This document shows positions 1 through 7,298 of a DNA stretch of 15,217 nucleotides, piece after piece (position 1 is the first letter of the stretch; every line of letters starts with the position of its first letter). The notes under the pieces were generated by a model. It searched no databases. It was not told the origin of the DNA and saw only the letters and a program-made list of their open reading frames with translations. The DNA is from CAXSEF01 sp050955025 (GTDB lineage: Bacteria; Pseudomonadota; Alphaproteobacteria; Acetobacterales; Acetobacteraceae). The position numbers and the translations under genes were made by a program. The stretch covers positions 1 to 15,217 of the forward strand of contig JBPBQX010000167.1 of assembly GCA_050955025.1 (NCBI GenBank), given 5' to 3'.

Positions 1-1355
1 TCCACGGCCGCATCTTCCAGGCCATCTCGCGCCGCGTGGAGCTGGGCCAGCTCGCCGACGCCGTGACCCTGCGCGGCGAGTTCGAGCACTCCGGCGTCCT
101 CGACGAGGTCGGCGGCACCGCCTACCTGGCCCAGCTCCTGACCGCGATGGTCGGCATCATCAACGCCGGCGAGTACGGCCGCGCGATCCACGACGCCTGG
201 CTCCGCCGCCAGCTCATCGACGTGGGCGAGAGCGTGGTGAACAACGCGTTCGGCGCCGACCCCGAGCTGGACGGCATGAACCAGGTCGAGGCCGCCGAGC
301 AGTCCCTGTTCGAGCTGGCCACCCGCGGCGGCTCCGAGGGCGGCTTCATCACCTTCGAGCGCGCGCTCACCGGCGCCATCCACAACGCCGAGAAGGCGTT
401 CCACATGCCCGGCGGCGTGTCGGGCCTGTCCACCGGCCTGCGCGACCTGGACAAGCGCACCGGCGGCCTGCACCCCTCCGACCTCCTGATCCTCGCCGGC
501 CGCCCCGGCATGGGAAAGACCGCGCTCGCCACCAAGATCGCCTTCGGCGCCGCCCGCGCCCTGATGTCCGCCGCCCACACCCTCGACGCCGAGGCCGGCC
601 TCCCCGTTGGCACCACCGCCCCCGCCGGCACCGTCGCCGTCTTCTCCCTCGAGATGAGCGCCGAGCAGCTCGCCAACCGCCTCCTCTCCGAGGAATCCCG
701 CGTCAGCGGCGACCGCATCCGCCGCGGCGAGATCGGCCAGCGCGAGTTCGACCGCTTCGTCCAGGTCTCGCGCGAGCTGTCCCAGCTCCCCCTCCTGATC
801 GACGACACCCCCGCCGTGACCCTGTCCGCCATGCGCACCCGCTGCCGCCGCCTCAAGCGCACCCGCGGCCTGTCCCTCGTCGTGATCGACTACCTCCAGC
901 TGATGCGCGCCAGCGCCGGCAAGTCCGAGAGCCGCGTCCAGGAGATCAGCGCCATCACCATGGGCCTCAAGGCCTTGGCCAAGGAACTCTCCGTCCCCGT
1001 CCTCGCCCTCTCCCAGCTCTCCCGCCAGGTCGAGAACCGCGAGGACAAGCGCCCCCAGCTCTCAGACCTGCGCGAGTCCGGCTCCATCGAGCAGGACGCC
1101 GACGCGGTGATGTTCATCTACCGGGACGAATACTACCTCCAGCAGCGCGCCCCCAAGCAGATGGCCTTCGACAGCGAGGACAAGTTCCAGACCGCCCTGG
1201 ACAAGTGGCAGCGCGACATGGAAAGCGTCCACAACAAGGCCGAGCTTCTTCTCGAGAAGCAGCGTCACGGTCCCACCGGCAAGATCGACCTGTTCTTCGA
1301 GGGCGAGTTCACGCGCTTCGCCGACCTGGATACGGTGCACTCCGGGCACGATTGA
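1..1355 (+). CDS. dnaB: Replicative DNA helicase DnaB, 5'-truncated by window
   Basis: DnaB is the hexameric ATP-driven helicase that unwinds DNA at the replication fork and loads with primase. The frame is open from base 3, so the gene starts before the window; the GTG at 36 is internal, because the residues encoded before it (HGRIFQAISRR) are normal DnaB N-domain sequence. Visible parts are the end of the N-terminal primase-interacting domain, a linker, then the RecA-like C-terminal domain. This carries Walker A GRPGMGKT (498-521), the FSLEMSAEQLA segment (about 643-675), Walker B LVVIDYLQL (876-902), the SQLSRQVENR motif and the typical ending KQRHGPTGKIDLFFEGEFTRF. A short insertion before FSLEMS is usual in alphaproteobacterial DnaB. 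It ends with TGA at 1353-1355, followed at once by a stem-loop repeat. No intein or frameshift is seen. Identification is secure. Confidence 0.97.
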   Translation, partial: HGRIFQAISRRVELGQLADAVTLRGEFEHSGVLDEVGGTAYLAQLLTAMVGIINAGEYGRAIHDAWLRRQLIDVGESVVNNAFGADPELDGMNQVEAAEQSLFELATRGGSEGGFITFERALTGAIHNAEKAFHMPGGVSGLSTGLRDLDKRTGGLHPSDLLILAGRPGMGKTALATKIAFGAARALMSAAHTLDAEAGLPVGTTAPAGTVAVFSLEMSAEQLANRLLSEESRVSGDRIRRGEIGQREFDRFVQVSRELSQLPLLIDDTPAVTLSAMRTRCRRLKRTRGLSLVVIDYLQLMRASAGKSESRVQEISAITMGLKALAKELSVPVLALSQLSRQVENREDKRPQLSDLRESGSIEQDADAVMFIYRDEYYLQQRAPKQMAFDSEDKFQTALDKWQRDMESVHNKAELLLEKQRHGPTGKIDLFFEGEFTRFADLDTVHSGHD

Positions 1356-1367
1356 TACTTGACGAAG

Positions 1368-1430
1368 GCAAGGCCAGAGGCTCTGCCTCTGGACTCCGCC
1401 AGGGCGAGCCGCCCTGGACTGGCATTTAAT
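1368..1430 (+). repeat. Half unit of intergenic stem-loop repeat, likely dnaB terminator
   Basis: Two perfect hairpins lie back to back just after dnaB. Stem 1 is CCAGAGGC/GCCTCTGG (1374-1381 with 1385-1392, loop TCT); stem 2 is CCAGGGCG/CGCCCTGG (1399-1406 with 1410-1417, loop AGC). The same GCAAG, stem, AC(T/C)CCGCCA, stem, CTGGACTGGC layout starts the three complete doublets later in the window. Here the unit ends at ATTTAAT (1424-1430), in the place of the ACTTAAG dyad centre of the complete copies, and the mirror half is absent. The sequence beyond is AT-rich and foreign. The likely role is transcription termination for dnaB, although no long T tract follows; that function is inferred. 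Confidence 0.8.
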
Positions 1431-1434
1431 TTTC

Positions 1435-1462
1435 TTCACTGCCGCCCTACATACCTGATATT
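1435..1462 (+). promoter_or_regulatory. Weak candidate sigma-70 promoter for island gene
   Basis: TTCACT (1435-1440, four matches to TTGACA) is separated by 16 bases from GATATT (1457-1462, four matches to TATAAT). Transcription would start near 1469, ahead of AGGGA (1481-1485) and the GTG at 1496. In AT-rich DNA such matches arise by chance. The region is also open in the frame of the downstream gene, so it may instead be coding sequence. Confidence 0.2.
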
Positions 1463-1495
1463 CTTGGGAACACAGAGATTAGGGATCATTTTCCT

Positions 1496-2221
1496 GTGGG
1501 TCTTTACTCAGAATGGATTGAAAGTAAAAAGATTTTAGCTCAAAAGCTTGGGGAGGGTGCATTAGGTGCCTCTTACGCCGAAGGTGCAATTATTCTTTGT
1601 GCAGCAATAAGCACGATGTCATCGCTTTTGTGGGGCCCTGAACGAGGTAAAGATCATAGAAAGTTTTGTGAAACTCTAAAAATATTTTGTCATGTAGAGC
1701 CTCATCTTATGAGGGTAAGTTCTCCTTTACTGGCTTTTCATTACCAAGAAACTAAATCTTTACTTGGCATTAGCGAGATACCGGTTTACTACGATCAGGA
1801 TGTTGATAAATCTGAAGAAGAATTAACAAAGTTATTTACTGAAAGAAATATAATTATACCAAGTAAGTGCATACGCAAGTATTCTTATATAAACTTGCTT
1901 TACAAAGAGGTTCGTAATGGTTTTTCTCATGAGTACTTAGTTGGCGCAAGTGCATCTGACTATGATCCTCTCAGGGACCATCCCTTTGTATCGCATCGGA
2001 CGCAGTCAAGAATTCCGAAAGTGTCATACGTCAATAAAGGAGTTATGTTAAATAAAGACTCTGAGATGACTAGATTGTTCTATTTTCCTCTCGGTTGGAT
2101 TTCTTTTGTGGCTGAAAAAGTGGCTTTCGGGATGGATCTTGAGTGTGATCGACAGAATAAGAGTGCTAGACAAAATTTAGATTTAACTCTACCTCCTCAA
2201 CGGTGGATAGATGGAGTATAA
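1496..2221 (+). CDS. Unknown protein with HEPN-like RNxxxH motif in AT-rich island
   Basis: I do not recognise the family. From the GTG at 1496 the product is 241 residues, with no signal peptide or clear membrane segment. The notable motif is VRNGFSHEY, where R140, N141 and H145 fit the R-(polar)-x3-H signature of HEPN-fold ribonucleases found in toxins and abortive-infection proteins. The residues before it (YSYINLLYKE) could be helical, as expected for HEPN, but so short a motif can occur by chance. Base use differs sharply from the neighbours: bases 1801-1860 hold 13 G+C of 60, against 46 of 60 at 2701-2760, and AAA, TTA, ATA and GAA codons are common, so recent transfer is likely. GTG was chosen because AGGGA lies 10 bases upstream. 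However, the frame is open back to a TAA at 1427 and reads plausibly (PPYIPDILGNTEIRDHFP), so the 5' end may be missing. No partner gene or antitoxin is visible. Confidence 0.75.
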   Translation: MGLYSEWIESKKILAQKLGEGALGASYAEGAIILCAAISTMSSLLWGPERGKDHRKFCETLKIFCHVEPHLMRVSSPLLAFHYQETKSLLGISEIPVYYDQDVDKSEEELTKLFTERNIIIPSKCIRKYSYINLLYKEVRNGFSHEYLVGASASDYDPLRDHPFVSHRTQSRIPKVSYVNKGVMLNKDSEMTRLFYFPLGWISFVAEKVAFGMDLECDRQNKSARQNLDLTLPPQRWIDGV

Positions 2222-2353
2222 GTTTATTTAATTATTTATGTTGTCAGGTAATACAATCCTACGTCTACATATCAATTCCATTTAGAGCTTTACGATAAAC
2301 TATTTTAGATAGTGTTTCCAGCTTGTAGCTTTAGCTGAGTTTTCCCTCGGATC

Positions 2354-2968
2354 ATGCCGTTAGACACATCCGCCGACCTCGCCCTCCTCCTCGCCTTCGA
2401 CGCCTCCGCCAGCGTCACCTACGAGGAGTTCGCCCTCATCGCCGGCGGCATCGCCAACGCCCTGCGCGACCCCGAAATCGCCCTCGGCCTCACCACCGGC
2501 CGCGCCCGCGCCTCCCTCTGCGCGCTCCTCGTCTTCTCCGGCCGCGACGCCCAGGAGACCATGATCCCCTGGACCCGCCTCACGACCCCTGACGACGTCA
2601 CCGCCTTCGCCCAACGCGTCGACGACGTCCCCCGTACCGTCCCCGCCGGCCTGACCGCCCTCGGCTCCGCGCTCCTCGCCGCCGAAACCCTCCTCGCCAC
2701 GCTGCCCGACCCGCCCGCGCGCCGCATCATCGATCTCGCGGGCGACGGCGCCTCCAACGACGGCCCCGACCCCGCGCCAATCCGCGACCGCCTGGCCTCT
2801 GCCGGCGTCACGATCAACGGCCTGTGCGTCCTGCACGAGGAGCCCGACCTGGTCGACGCCTTCACCCGCAGCGTCACGGGCGGCCCCGACAGCTTCGCCC
2901 TGCCCTGCCCCGACTACGCCCGCTTCGCCGAGGCCATGCGCCGCAAGCTCACCCGCGAGATCGCCTGA
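2354..2968 (+). CDS. DUF1194 family von Willebrand factor A-like protein
   Basis: The 204-residue product matches the DUF1194 family, a VWA-like fold of unknown function common in alphaproteobacteria and usually exported. The MIDAS metal site is visible as D16-A-S18-A-S20, near the very start. The family segments IPWTRL, LTALGSALLAAETLL, RIIDLAGDGASNDG and VTINGLCVLHE, and the ending FAEAMRRKLTREIA, follow in order. ATG 2354 is the only possible start: the frame is closed by TGA at 2336 with no alternative start between. There is no signal peptide, and no Shine-Dalgarno sequence in the preceding TTTTCCCTCGGATC. Many relatives carry an N-terminal export signal, so the 5' end may have been replaced when the adjacent AT-rich island arrived; some relatives do lack one. 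It ends at a complete stem-loop doublet, convergent with galM. Confidence 0.85.
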   Translation: MPLDTSADLALLLAFDASASVTYEEFALIAGGIANALRDPEIALGLTTGRARASLCALLVFSGRDAQETMIPWTRLTTPDDVTAFAQRVDDVPRTVPAGLTALGSALLAAETLLATLPDPPARRIIDLAGDGASNDGPDPAPIRDRLASAGVTINGLCVLHEEPDLVDAFTRSVTGGPDSFALPCPDYARFAEAMRRKLTREIA

Positions 2969-2970
2969 CA

Positions 2971-3090
2971 GCAAGCCTGGGCTCTGCCCAGACCCGCCAG
3001 GGCGAGCCGCCCTGGACTGGCCTGACTTAAGGAACGCGTTCCAAGGGCGCAGCCTTTGGCGGAGTCCAGAGGCAGCGCCTCTGGCCTTGC
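2971..3090. repeat. Complete palindromic stem-loop doublet (DUF1194/galM junction)
   Basis: Four hairpins are arranged as two mirror-image halves. Plus half: CTGGGC/GCCCAG (2977-2982 with 2986-2991) and CCAGGGCG/CGCCCTGG (2997-3004 with 3008-3015). Centre: ACTTAAG (3025-3031), then a perfect GGAACGCGTTCC palindrome (3031-3042). Minus half: CCAAGGGC/GCCTTTGG (3041-3048 with 3052-3059, one G-T pair) and CCAGAGGC/GCCTCTGG (3066-3073 with 3077-3084). GCAAG opens the element and CTTGC closes it. It sits between convergent genes, which fits a bidirectional terminator; that role is inferred. Confidence 0.85.
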
Positions 3091-3094
3091 TTGC

Positions 3095-4126
3095 TCACCC
3101 CACCCCGAACCCGTACTCGATCACCTCGGAATACCGCTCCCCCGGCCGCAGCACCGACGAAGGGAACCCCGGCTGGTTCGGCGCATCCGGGAAGTTCTCC
3201 GGCTCCAGCGCGAACCCCGAAGACTGCCGCAGCGTGACCCCGCCCCGCCCGACCACCGCCCCGTTCAGGGAGTTGCCGGAGTACACCTGGATCCCCGGCT
3301 GCGTGCTCCTGACCTCCAGCGTCCGGCCGCTGCGCGGATCGCGCACCCGCGCCGCCACCCGCATCGCCCCCGCCTCGCCGTCGACGACGAAGCAGTGGTC
3401 GTACCCCCGCCCCGGCATCAGCTGCGGATCGGTGCCGTAGATCCCCTCCGCGAACGTCCGCGCCACGCGGAAGTCGAACGGCGTGCCCGCGACCGCCTGA
3501 AGCTCGCCCGTCGGCACCTGCGCCCCGTCGACCGGCACGAACCGCTCCGCCGGGATCTCGAACTCGTGCGACAGCACGTCGTGCCGCGGATCGCCGCCGA
3601 GGTTGAAGTACGGGTGCGCGCTGAGGTTGACCACCGTGGCCGCGTCCGTGCGCGCCTCCAGCTCCAGCCGCAGCGTGTCCCCGCGCAGCAGATACCGCGC
3701 GCCCACGTGCATCGTCCCCGGGAACCCGGAGTCCCCGTCCTCGCTCACCAGCTCCAGCGCCAGCTCCGTCGGCCCCGCCTCGCGCACGGTCCACATCCGC
3801 AGCCCGAAACCGTGCGGCCCGCCATGCAGCGTGTTGACCCCCTCGTTCGCGGGCAGCACGTGCTCGCGCCCGTCGAGCGTGAACCGCGCCCCCCCGACCC
3901 GGTTGGCGAAGCGCCCGAGCACCGCCCCGAACCACCCGCCCGCCGTGGCATACGCCGCCGCATCCTCCAGCCCGAGCAGCACGTGCCCCCGCGTGCCGTC
4001 GCGGTCCGGCGCCTCGATCGACACCATGCGCGCCCCGTAGTCCGTGACGCACACCCGCAGAACGTCGTTCTGCAGCGTGTACAGCGAAGCCGCGGTGCCG
4101 TCCGGAAGCGTGCCGAAATGGGTCAT
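3095..4126 (-). CDS. galM: Aldose 1-epimerase (mutarotase)
   Basis: GalM interconverts alpha and beta anomers of hexoses such as galactose and glucose, feeding the Leloir pathway and sugar kinases in the cytoplasm. The 343-residue protein has the full beta-sandwich family pattern: GRFANRVGGARF, then NTLHGGPHGFG with H101, NLSAHPYFNL with H171 (catalytic acid), GYDHCFV with D243, and ALEPENFPDAPN with E308 (catalytic base). These correspond to His96, His170, Asp243 and Glu304 of the Lactococcus enzyme. Length is normal and no signal peptide is present. The ATG at 4126 is preceded on the minus strand by GGAGGGG, a strong ribosome binding site. The gene is divergent from the L,D-transpeptidase gene, with 126 bases between the starts. 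No other galactose gene is visible, so it appears to be a stand-alone epimerase gene. Confidence 0.95.
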   Translation of the reverse strand: MTHFGTLPDGTAASLYTLQNDVLRVCVTDYGARMVSIEAPDRDGTRGHVLLGLEDAAAYATAGGWFGAVLGRFANRVGGARFTLDGREHVLPANEGVNTLHGGPHGFGLRMWTVREAGPTELALELVSEDGDSGFPGTMHVGARYLLRGDTLRLELEARTDAATVVNLSAHPYFNLGGDPRHDVLSHEFEIPAERFVPVDGAQVPTGELQAVAGTPFDFRVARTFAEGIYGTDPQLMPGRGYDHCFVVDGEAGAMRVAARVRDPRSGRTLEVRSTQPGIQVYSGNSLNGAVVGRGGVTLRQSSGFALEPENFPDAPNQPGFPSSVLRPGERYSEVIEYGFGVG

Positions 4127-4252
4127 GCCCCCTCCAACGGCCCGCCCCGCCGCCGGTTCGCCCAGGCCGCACCCGTGTCTCCCCCGATGAAACCGGTCGC
4201 GCGCCCACGCGCGCCGCGCCATGATGCGCCACCGACAGCAACCCAGGGTGTC
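4127..4252. promoter_or_regulatory. Divergent intergenic region, galM / L,D-transpeptidase
   Basis: The 126 bases between the two divergent starts must hold both promoters. The region is so GC-rich that no convincing -35/-10 pair can be read. It does contain ribosome binding sites at both ends: GGAGGGG on the minus strand for galM and AGGGTG on the plus strand for the transpeptidase. Confidence 0.45.
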
Positions 4253-5221
4253 ATGCGCCTGACCCGCCTCCTGCCCGCCTGCGCCCTCGCCCCGCTCCTG
4301 TGCGCCGCCGCCCCGTCCGCCGCGCCGGCACAGACCGCGCCGGTCGTGGTCGCGGCGCCCGATCCCGCCGCCCCGCCGCCCCCCGCGTCGCTGCCCACCC
4401 CCGTGCCGCTGCCCGCCGCTAGGCCCGGCACGCCGGTGCGCACCGCGTCCGCCATCGTGTCCCCCGCCCTGGTGCTGCCACCCGCCGTCGCGGCGCCGGC
4501 CCCGCTCGCCCCCGCCGCCGTGTCCGCCGAGGCCGCCCGCCTGCGCGCCGACCTGGCGCGCGAGGTCCCCGCCCTCCTGCCCCGCAACCCCGCCGCCGAG
4601 CGCGGCCGCGTCGCCCTGCTCCGCCGCGCCGTCGCCGCGAGCGACTTCGCCATCGACCACCCCCAGCTCCTCGTCGCCGTCGACCGCAACGCCAAAATCC
4701 AGCAGCTCTCCGTCGTGCTCGCCCGCCCCGCCGGCGCGTGGGAGGTGCTCGGCACCGTCCACGTCTCCACCGGCCAGGCCGGCCGCTTCGACCACTACAT
4801 CACCCCGCTCGGCGTGTTCCCCCACACCGACCTGATCCTCGACTACCGCGCCGAGGGCACCTTCAACGAGAACCACATCCGCGGCCTCGGCCTGAAGGGC
4901 ATGCGCGTCTGGGACTTCGGCTGGCAGTGGGCCCACCGCGGCTGGGGCGCCGACGCCAGCCCGATCCAGATCCGCCTGGAGATGCACGCCACCGACCCCT
5001 CGGTGCTCGCCCAGCGCATCGGCCACACCGCGTCCCAGGGCTGCGTGCGCATCCCCGACGCCATGAACCGCTTCCTCGACCACCACGGCGTGCTCGACTC
5101 GGAATACGAGCGCGCCGCCGTCGACGAGATTCGCTACCGCGCCCTGCTCCTGCCGGACCGCGTGCCGACGCCGCTCGCCGGCAGCGCCCTTGTCGTCGTC
5201 GACAGCTCCGGGGCGCCCTGA
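4253..5221 (+). CDS. Exported L,D-transpeptidase (YkuD domain)
   Basis: YkuD-family L,D-transpeptidases use a catalytic cysteine to cross-link meso-diaminopimelate residues of peptidoglycan or to attach lipoproteins, acting in the periplasm. The 322-residue product begins with a Sec-type signal peptide (MRLTRLLPACALAPLLCAA, cleavage near APAQ at about residue 28). A long Ala/Pro-rich linker (about 30-100) follows, then the catalytic domain from about 145. Its signature is H245, H258 and S-x-G-C264-V-R, in the segment HTASQGCVRIPD. The reaction is therefore likely intact; the exact substrate is not readable. ATG 4253 is preferred to the in-frame ATG at 4188 because it places the signal peptide at the N-terminus and follows AGGGTG. 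It ends at a stem-loop doublet, convergent with phaC. A role in envelope strengthening is inferred from the family. Confidence 0.9.
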   Translation: MRLTRLLPACALAPLLCAAAPSAAPAQTAPVVVAAPDPAAPPPPASLPTPVPLPAARPGTPVRTASAIVSPALVLPPAVAAPAPLAPAAVSAEAARLRADLAREVPALLPRNPAAERGRVALLRRAVAASDFAIDHPQLLVAVDRNAKIQQLSVVLARPAGAWEVLGTVHVSTGQAGRFDHYITPLGVFPHTDLILDYRAEGTFNENHIRGLGLKGMRVWDFGWQWAHRGWGADASPIQIRLEMHATDPSVLAQRIGHTASQGCVRIPDAMNRFLDHHGVLDSEYERAAVDEIRYRALLLPDRVPTPLAGSALVVVDSSGAP

Positions 5222-5226
5222 AGCAG

Positions 5227-5339
5227 GCAAGCATGGGCTCTGCCCAAACCCGCCAGGGGGAGCCCCCCTGGACTGGCTTCACTTAAGGTAAGCCATCCAA
5301 GGGGCTTCCCTTGGCGGAGTTTGAGGCAGAGCCTCAACC
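5227..5339. repeat. Complete palindromic stem-loop doublet (ldt/phaC junction)
   Basis: Same architecture as the copy at 2971-3090, but with different stem sequences. Plus half: TGGGC/GCCCA (5234-5238 with 5242-5246) and CCAGGGGG/CCCCCTGG (5253-5260 with 5264-5271). Centre: ACTTAAG (5281-5287). Minus half: CCAAGGG/CCCTTGG (5297-5303 with 5308-5314) and TTGAGGC/GCCTCAA (5321-5327 with 5331-5337). The phaC TAA stop (5340-5342) begins three bases after the last stem. The changes relative to the other copies keep base pairing, so structure rather than sequence is conserved. Likely a bidirectional terminator. Confidence 0.85.
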
Positions 5340-7298
5340 TTACTTCTCCAGGACGTAGCTCCCCGGCGCGTCCATGACCGCCGGGTTCGCCTCGCTGCCC
5401 ATCCCCGGCGGTGTCCCCCTGGCCCCGCCGCGCGCTGCCAGCCACGCCGCCCAGTCCACCCACCAGCTGTCCCTGTGCTCGCCCGCCGCCTCGCGCCAGG
5501 CCTGCGGGTCCGTGGCGGTGCCGGGCGCCACGTCGGCGGCGCGGTAGGTGCCCTTGCCGCCGGGCGGGTTGATGATGCCCGCGACGTGCCCGCTCGACGC
5601 CAGCACGAAGCGCACGGTGCCGCCCACGAGCTGCGTGACGCGCCACGCCGACTGCCACGGCACGATGTGGTCCTTCTCGGCGCCCACCGAGTAGAGGTCG
5701 AGCACGATGTCGCCCAGGTCGATCGCCTCGCCGTCGAGCACCACGGTGCCCGGCCGGACCAGGTTGTTCTCGACGTAGGTGTTGCGCAGGTACCAGGAGT
5801 GCGCGGTGCGGGCCATGCGCGTGCCGTCGCTGTTCCAGTACAGCAGGTCGAAGGCGGGCGGCTTGTTGCCCATCAGGTAGTTGTTGACCACGTTGGCCCA
5901 GATCAGGTCGTTGGAGCGCAGCAGGTTGAACATGTTCGACATCTCGCGGCTGTCGAGGTAGCCGCGGTCGAGCATCTGCTGCTCGATGAAGTCGATCGCC
6001 GGCTCGCCCAGGAACATCGCCGTCTCGCCCACCTCGGCGAAGTCCTGCATCGACACCATCAGCGACGCCGACGCGAACCGCTCGTCCCGGCGCTTGGCCA
6101 GCCACGCCAGCGTCAGCGTGAGCAGCGTGCCGCCGATGCAGTAGCCCATGACGTTGACCTGGCCGCTGCCCGTGATCTCGCGGATCGCGTCCGACGCGGC
6201 CAGCGGCCCGAGGCGCATGTAGTCCTCGAACGCCATCGCATCCAGCGACGCGTCCGGGTTCCTCCACGACACCATGAACACGGTGAAGCCCTGCGCCACC
6301 AGCCAGGCGACCATGCTGTTCCGGGGCTGCAGGTCCATGACGTAGAACTTGTTGATCCACGGCGGCAGGATCAGCAGCGGCACCTCGTGCACCTCGGGCG
6401 TGGACGGCGCGTACTGGATCAGCTCGACCAGCCGGTTGCGCATCACGACCTTGCCCGGCGTCACCGCCAGGTTGCGCCCGGGCGCAAAGGCGTCGGCGTC
6501 CACCATGGACAGCCGCCCCTCCTTGAGGTCGGCGAGCAGGTTGCGCACCCCGTCCGCGAGGCTGGCGCCGCCGGTCTCCACGGCCCGCTTCAGCGCCACC
6601 GGGTTGGACCCCAGCACCAGCGCCGGGCTCATCGCGTCCACGAACTGGCGCAGGTGGAACGTCAGCCTGGCGCGCTCGGCCGCCGGCAGCTCCGCGTCCG
6701 CCGGCTGCTCCAGCAGCCACTCCGACGCCATGAGGTAGCTGTCCTTGATCTGCCGGAACACCGGCGACTGCCACTCCGGCGCCGCGAACCGCCGGTCCCC
6801 GCGCGCGGCGCCCGCGCCGGGCGCCTCCGCCGCGGGCGTCCCCGCCCCGCCCCAGAGACGCGCGGCCTCGGCCCACATCTCGAGCCCGCCCTGCCACACC
6901 TGCGCGTTGAGCCGCGCCGCCTGCTCGACCATGCGCTCCGGCCTGCGCAGCCCGAGCAGCCACACCGTGCGCAGGGCCCGCGCGATCTCCGCCCAGTCGA
7001 CCGGCACCACCTCGCGCAGCGGATTGGCGTTCCACATCGCGTCGACCGCGCGCAGCGTCGGGTCCGCCGCCATCTGCTGCTGCATCGCCTCCAGCGCCTG
7101 CGCCACGCCCGCGCCCGCCGCGTCGAGGCCCAGGCCGCCCGGCCATGCGCCGGCGCCCGCCGTCCCGTCGGCCGCGGGAAACACCGGCGGCAGCGCCCCG
7201 GCCGGGACGGCGGCCATCGCGGTCTCCATCCAGGACTGCCACAGGCCCATCGGCCCCGGCGCGGAGGGTTTCGGGTCCTCGGCGTTGTCCTGCGTCAT
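5340..7298 (-). CDS. phaC: Class I polyhydroxyalkanoate synthase
   Basis: PhaC polymerises 3-hydroxyacyl-CoA, typically 3-hydroxybutyryl-CoA, into polyester storage granules in the cytoplasm. The product is 652 residues with an alpha/beta-hydrolase C-terminal domain. The lipase-like box GYCIGG has nucleophile C387; catalytic D543 lies in VGAEKDHIVPW and H571 in SSGHVAGIINPP. Other family blocks are PPWINKFYVMDL, NPDASL and NDLIWANVVNNY. The N-terminal region is long: the cysteine is at 387, against 319 in the Cupriavidus necator enzyme. It includes an Ala/Gly/Pro-rich spacer at about 148-168, a position that varies in the family. ATG 7298 was chosen because GGGGAG lies 8 bases upstream on the coding strand and MTQDNAEDPKPS is a normal start; a longer in-frame version lacks support. 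No phaP, phaR or phaAB is nearby. Confidence 0.96.
   Translation of the reverse strand: MTQDNAEDPKPSAPGPMGLWQSWMETAMAAVPAGALPPVFPAADGTAGAGAWPGGLGLDAAGAGVAQALEAMQQQMAADPTLRAVDAMWNANPLREVVPVDWAEIARALRTVWLLGLRRPERMVEQAARLNAQVWQGGLEMWAEAARLWGGAGTPAAEAPGAGAARGDRRFAAPEWQSPVFRQIKDSYLMASEWLLEQPADAELPAAERARLTFHLRQFVDAMSPALVLGSNPVALKRAVETGGASLADGVRNLLADLKEGRLSMVDADAFAPGRNLAVTPGKVVMRNRLVELIQYAPSTPEVHEVPLLILPPWINKFYVMDLQPRNSMVAWLVAQGFTVFMVSWRNPDASLDAMAFEDYMRLGPLAASDAIREITGSGQVNVMGYCIGGTLLTLTLAWLAKRRDERFASASLMVSMQDFAEVGETAMFLGEPAIDFIEQQMLDRGYLDSREMSNMFNLLRSNDLIWANVVNNYLMGNKPPAFDLLYWNSDGTRMARTAHSWYLRNTYVENNLVRPGTVVLDGEAIDLGDIVLDLYSVGAEKDHIVPWQSAWRVTQLVGGTVRFVLASSGHVAGIINPPGGKGTYRAADVAPGTATDPQAWREAAGEHRDSWWVDWAAWLAARGGARGTPPGMGSEANPAVMDAPGSYVLEK

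Larger units (their letters stand above)
1431..2345. other. AT-rich foreign island between dnaB and DUF1194 gene
   Basis: Composition switches abruptly from very GC-rich to AT-rich at about 1424-1435 and back at about 2341-2350. The island holds one gene (1496-2221) and about 120 bases of AT-rich tail in which I see no gene. A weak hairpin CAGCT/AGCTG (2319-2323 with 2333-2337) followed by GTTTT (2339-2343) could terminate the island gene. No transposase, integrase, convincing terminal inverted repeats or target-site duplication is visible. Its left edge coincides with the centre of a truncated stem-loop doublet, and its right edge lies a few bases before the next start codon. Confidence 0.8.

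Noticed and set aside
36..38. GTG at 36 as the dnaB start
   Set aside because: The frame continues upstream to the window edge and encodes conserved DnaB residues there, so the gene is simply truncated by the window.
1431..2345. AT-rich island as an insertion sequence or prophage remnant
   Set aside because: No transposase, integrase or phage gene is present, and no convincing terminal inverted repeats or target duplication was found at the edges; only a trivial TTTTC is shared.
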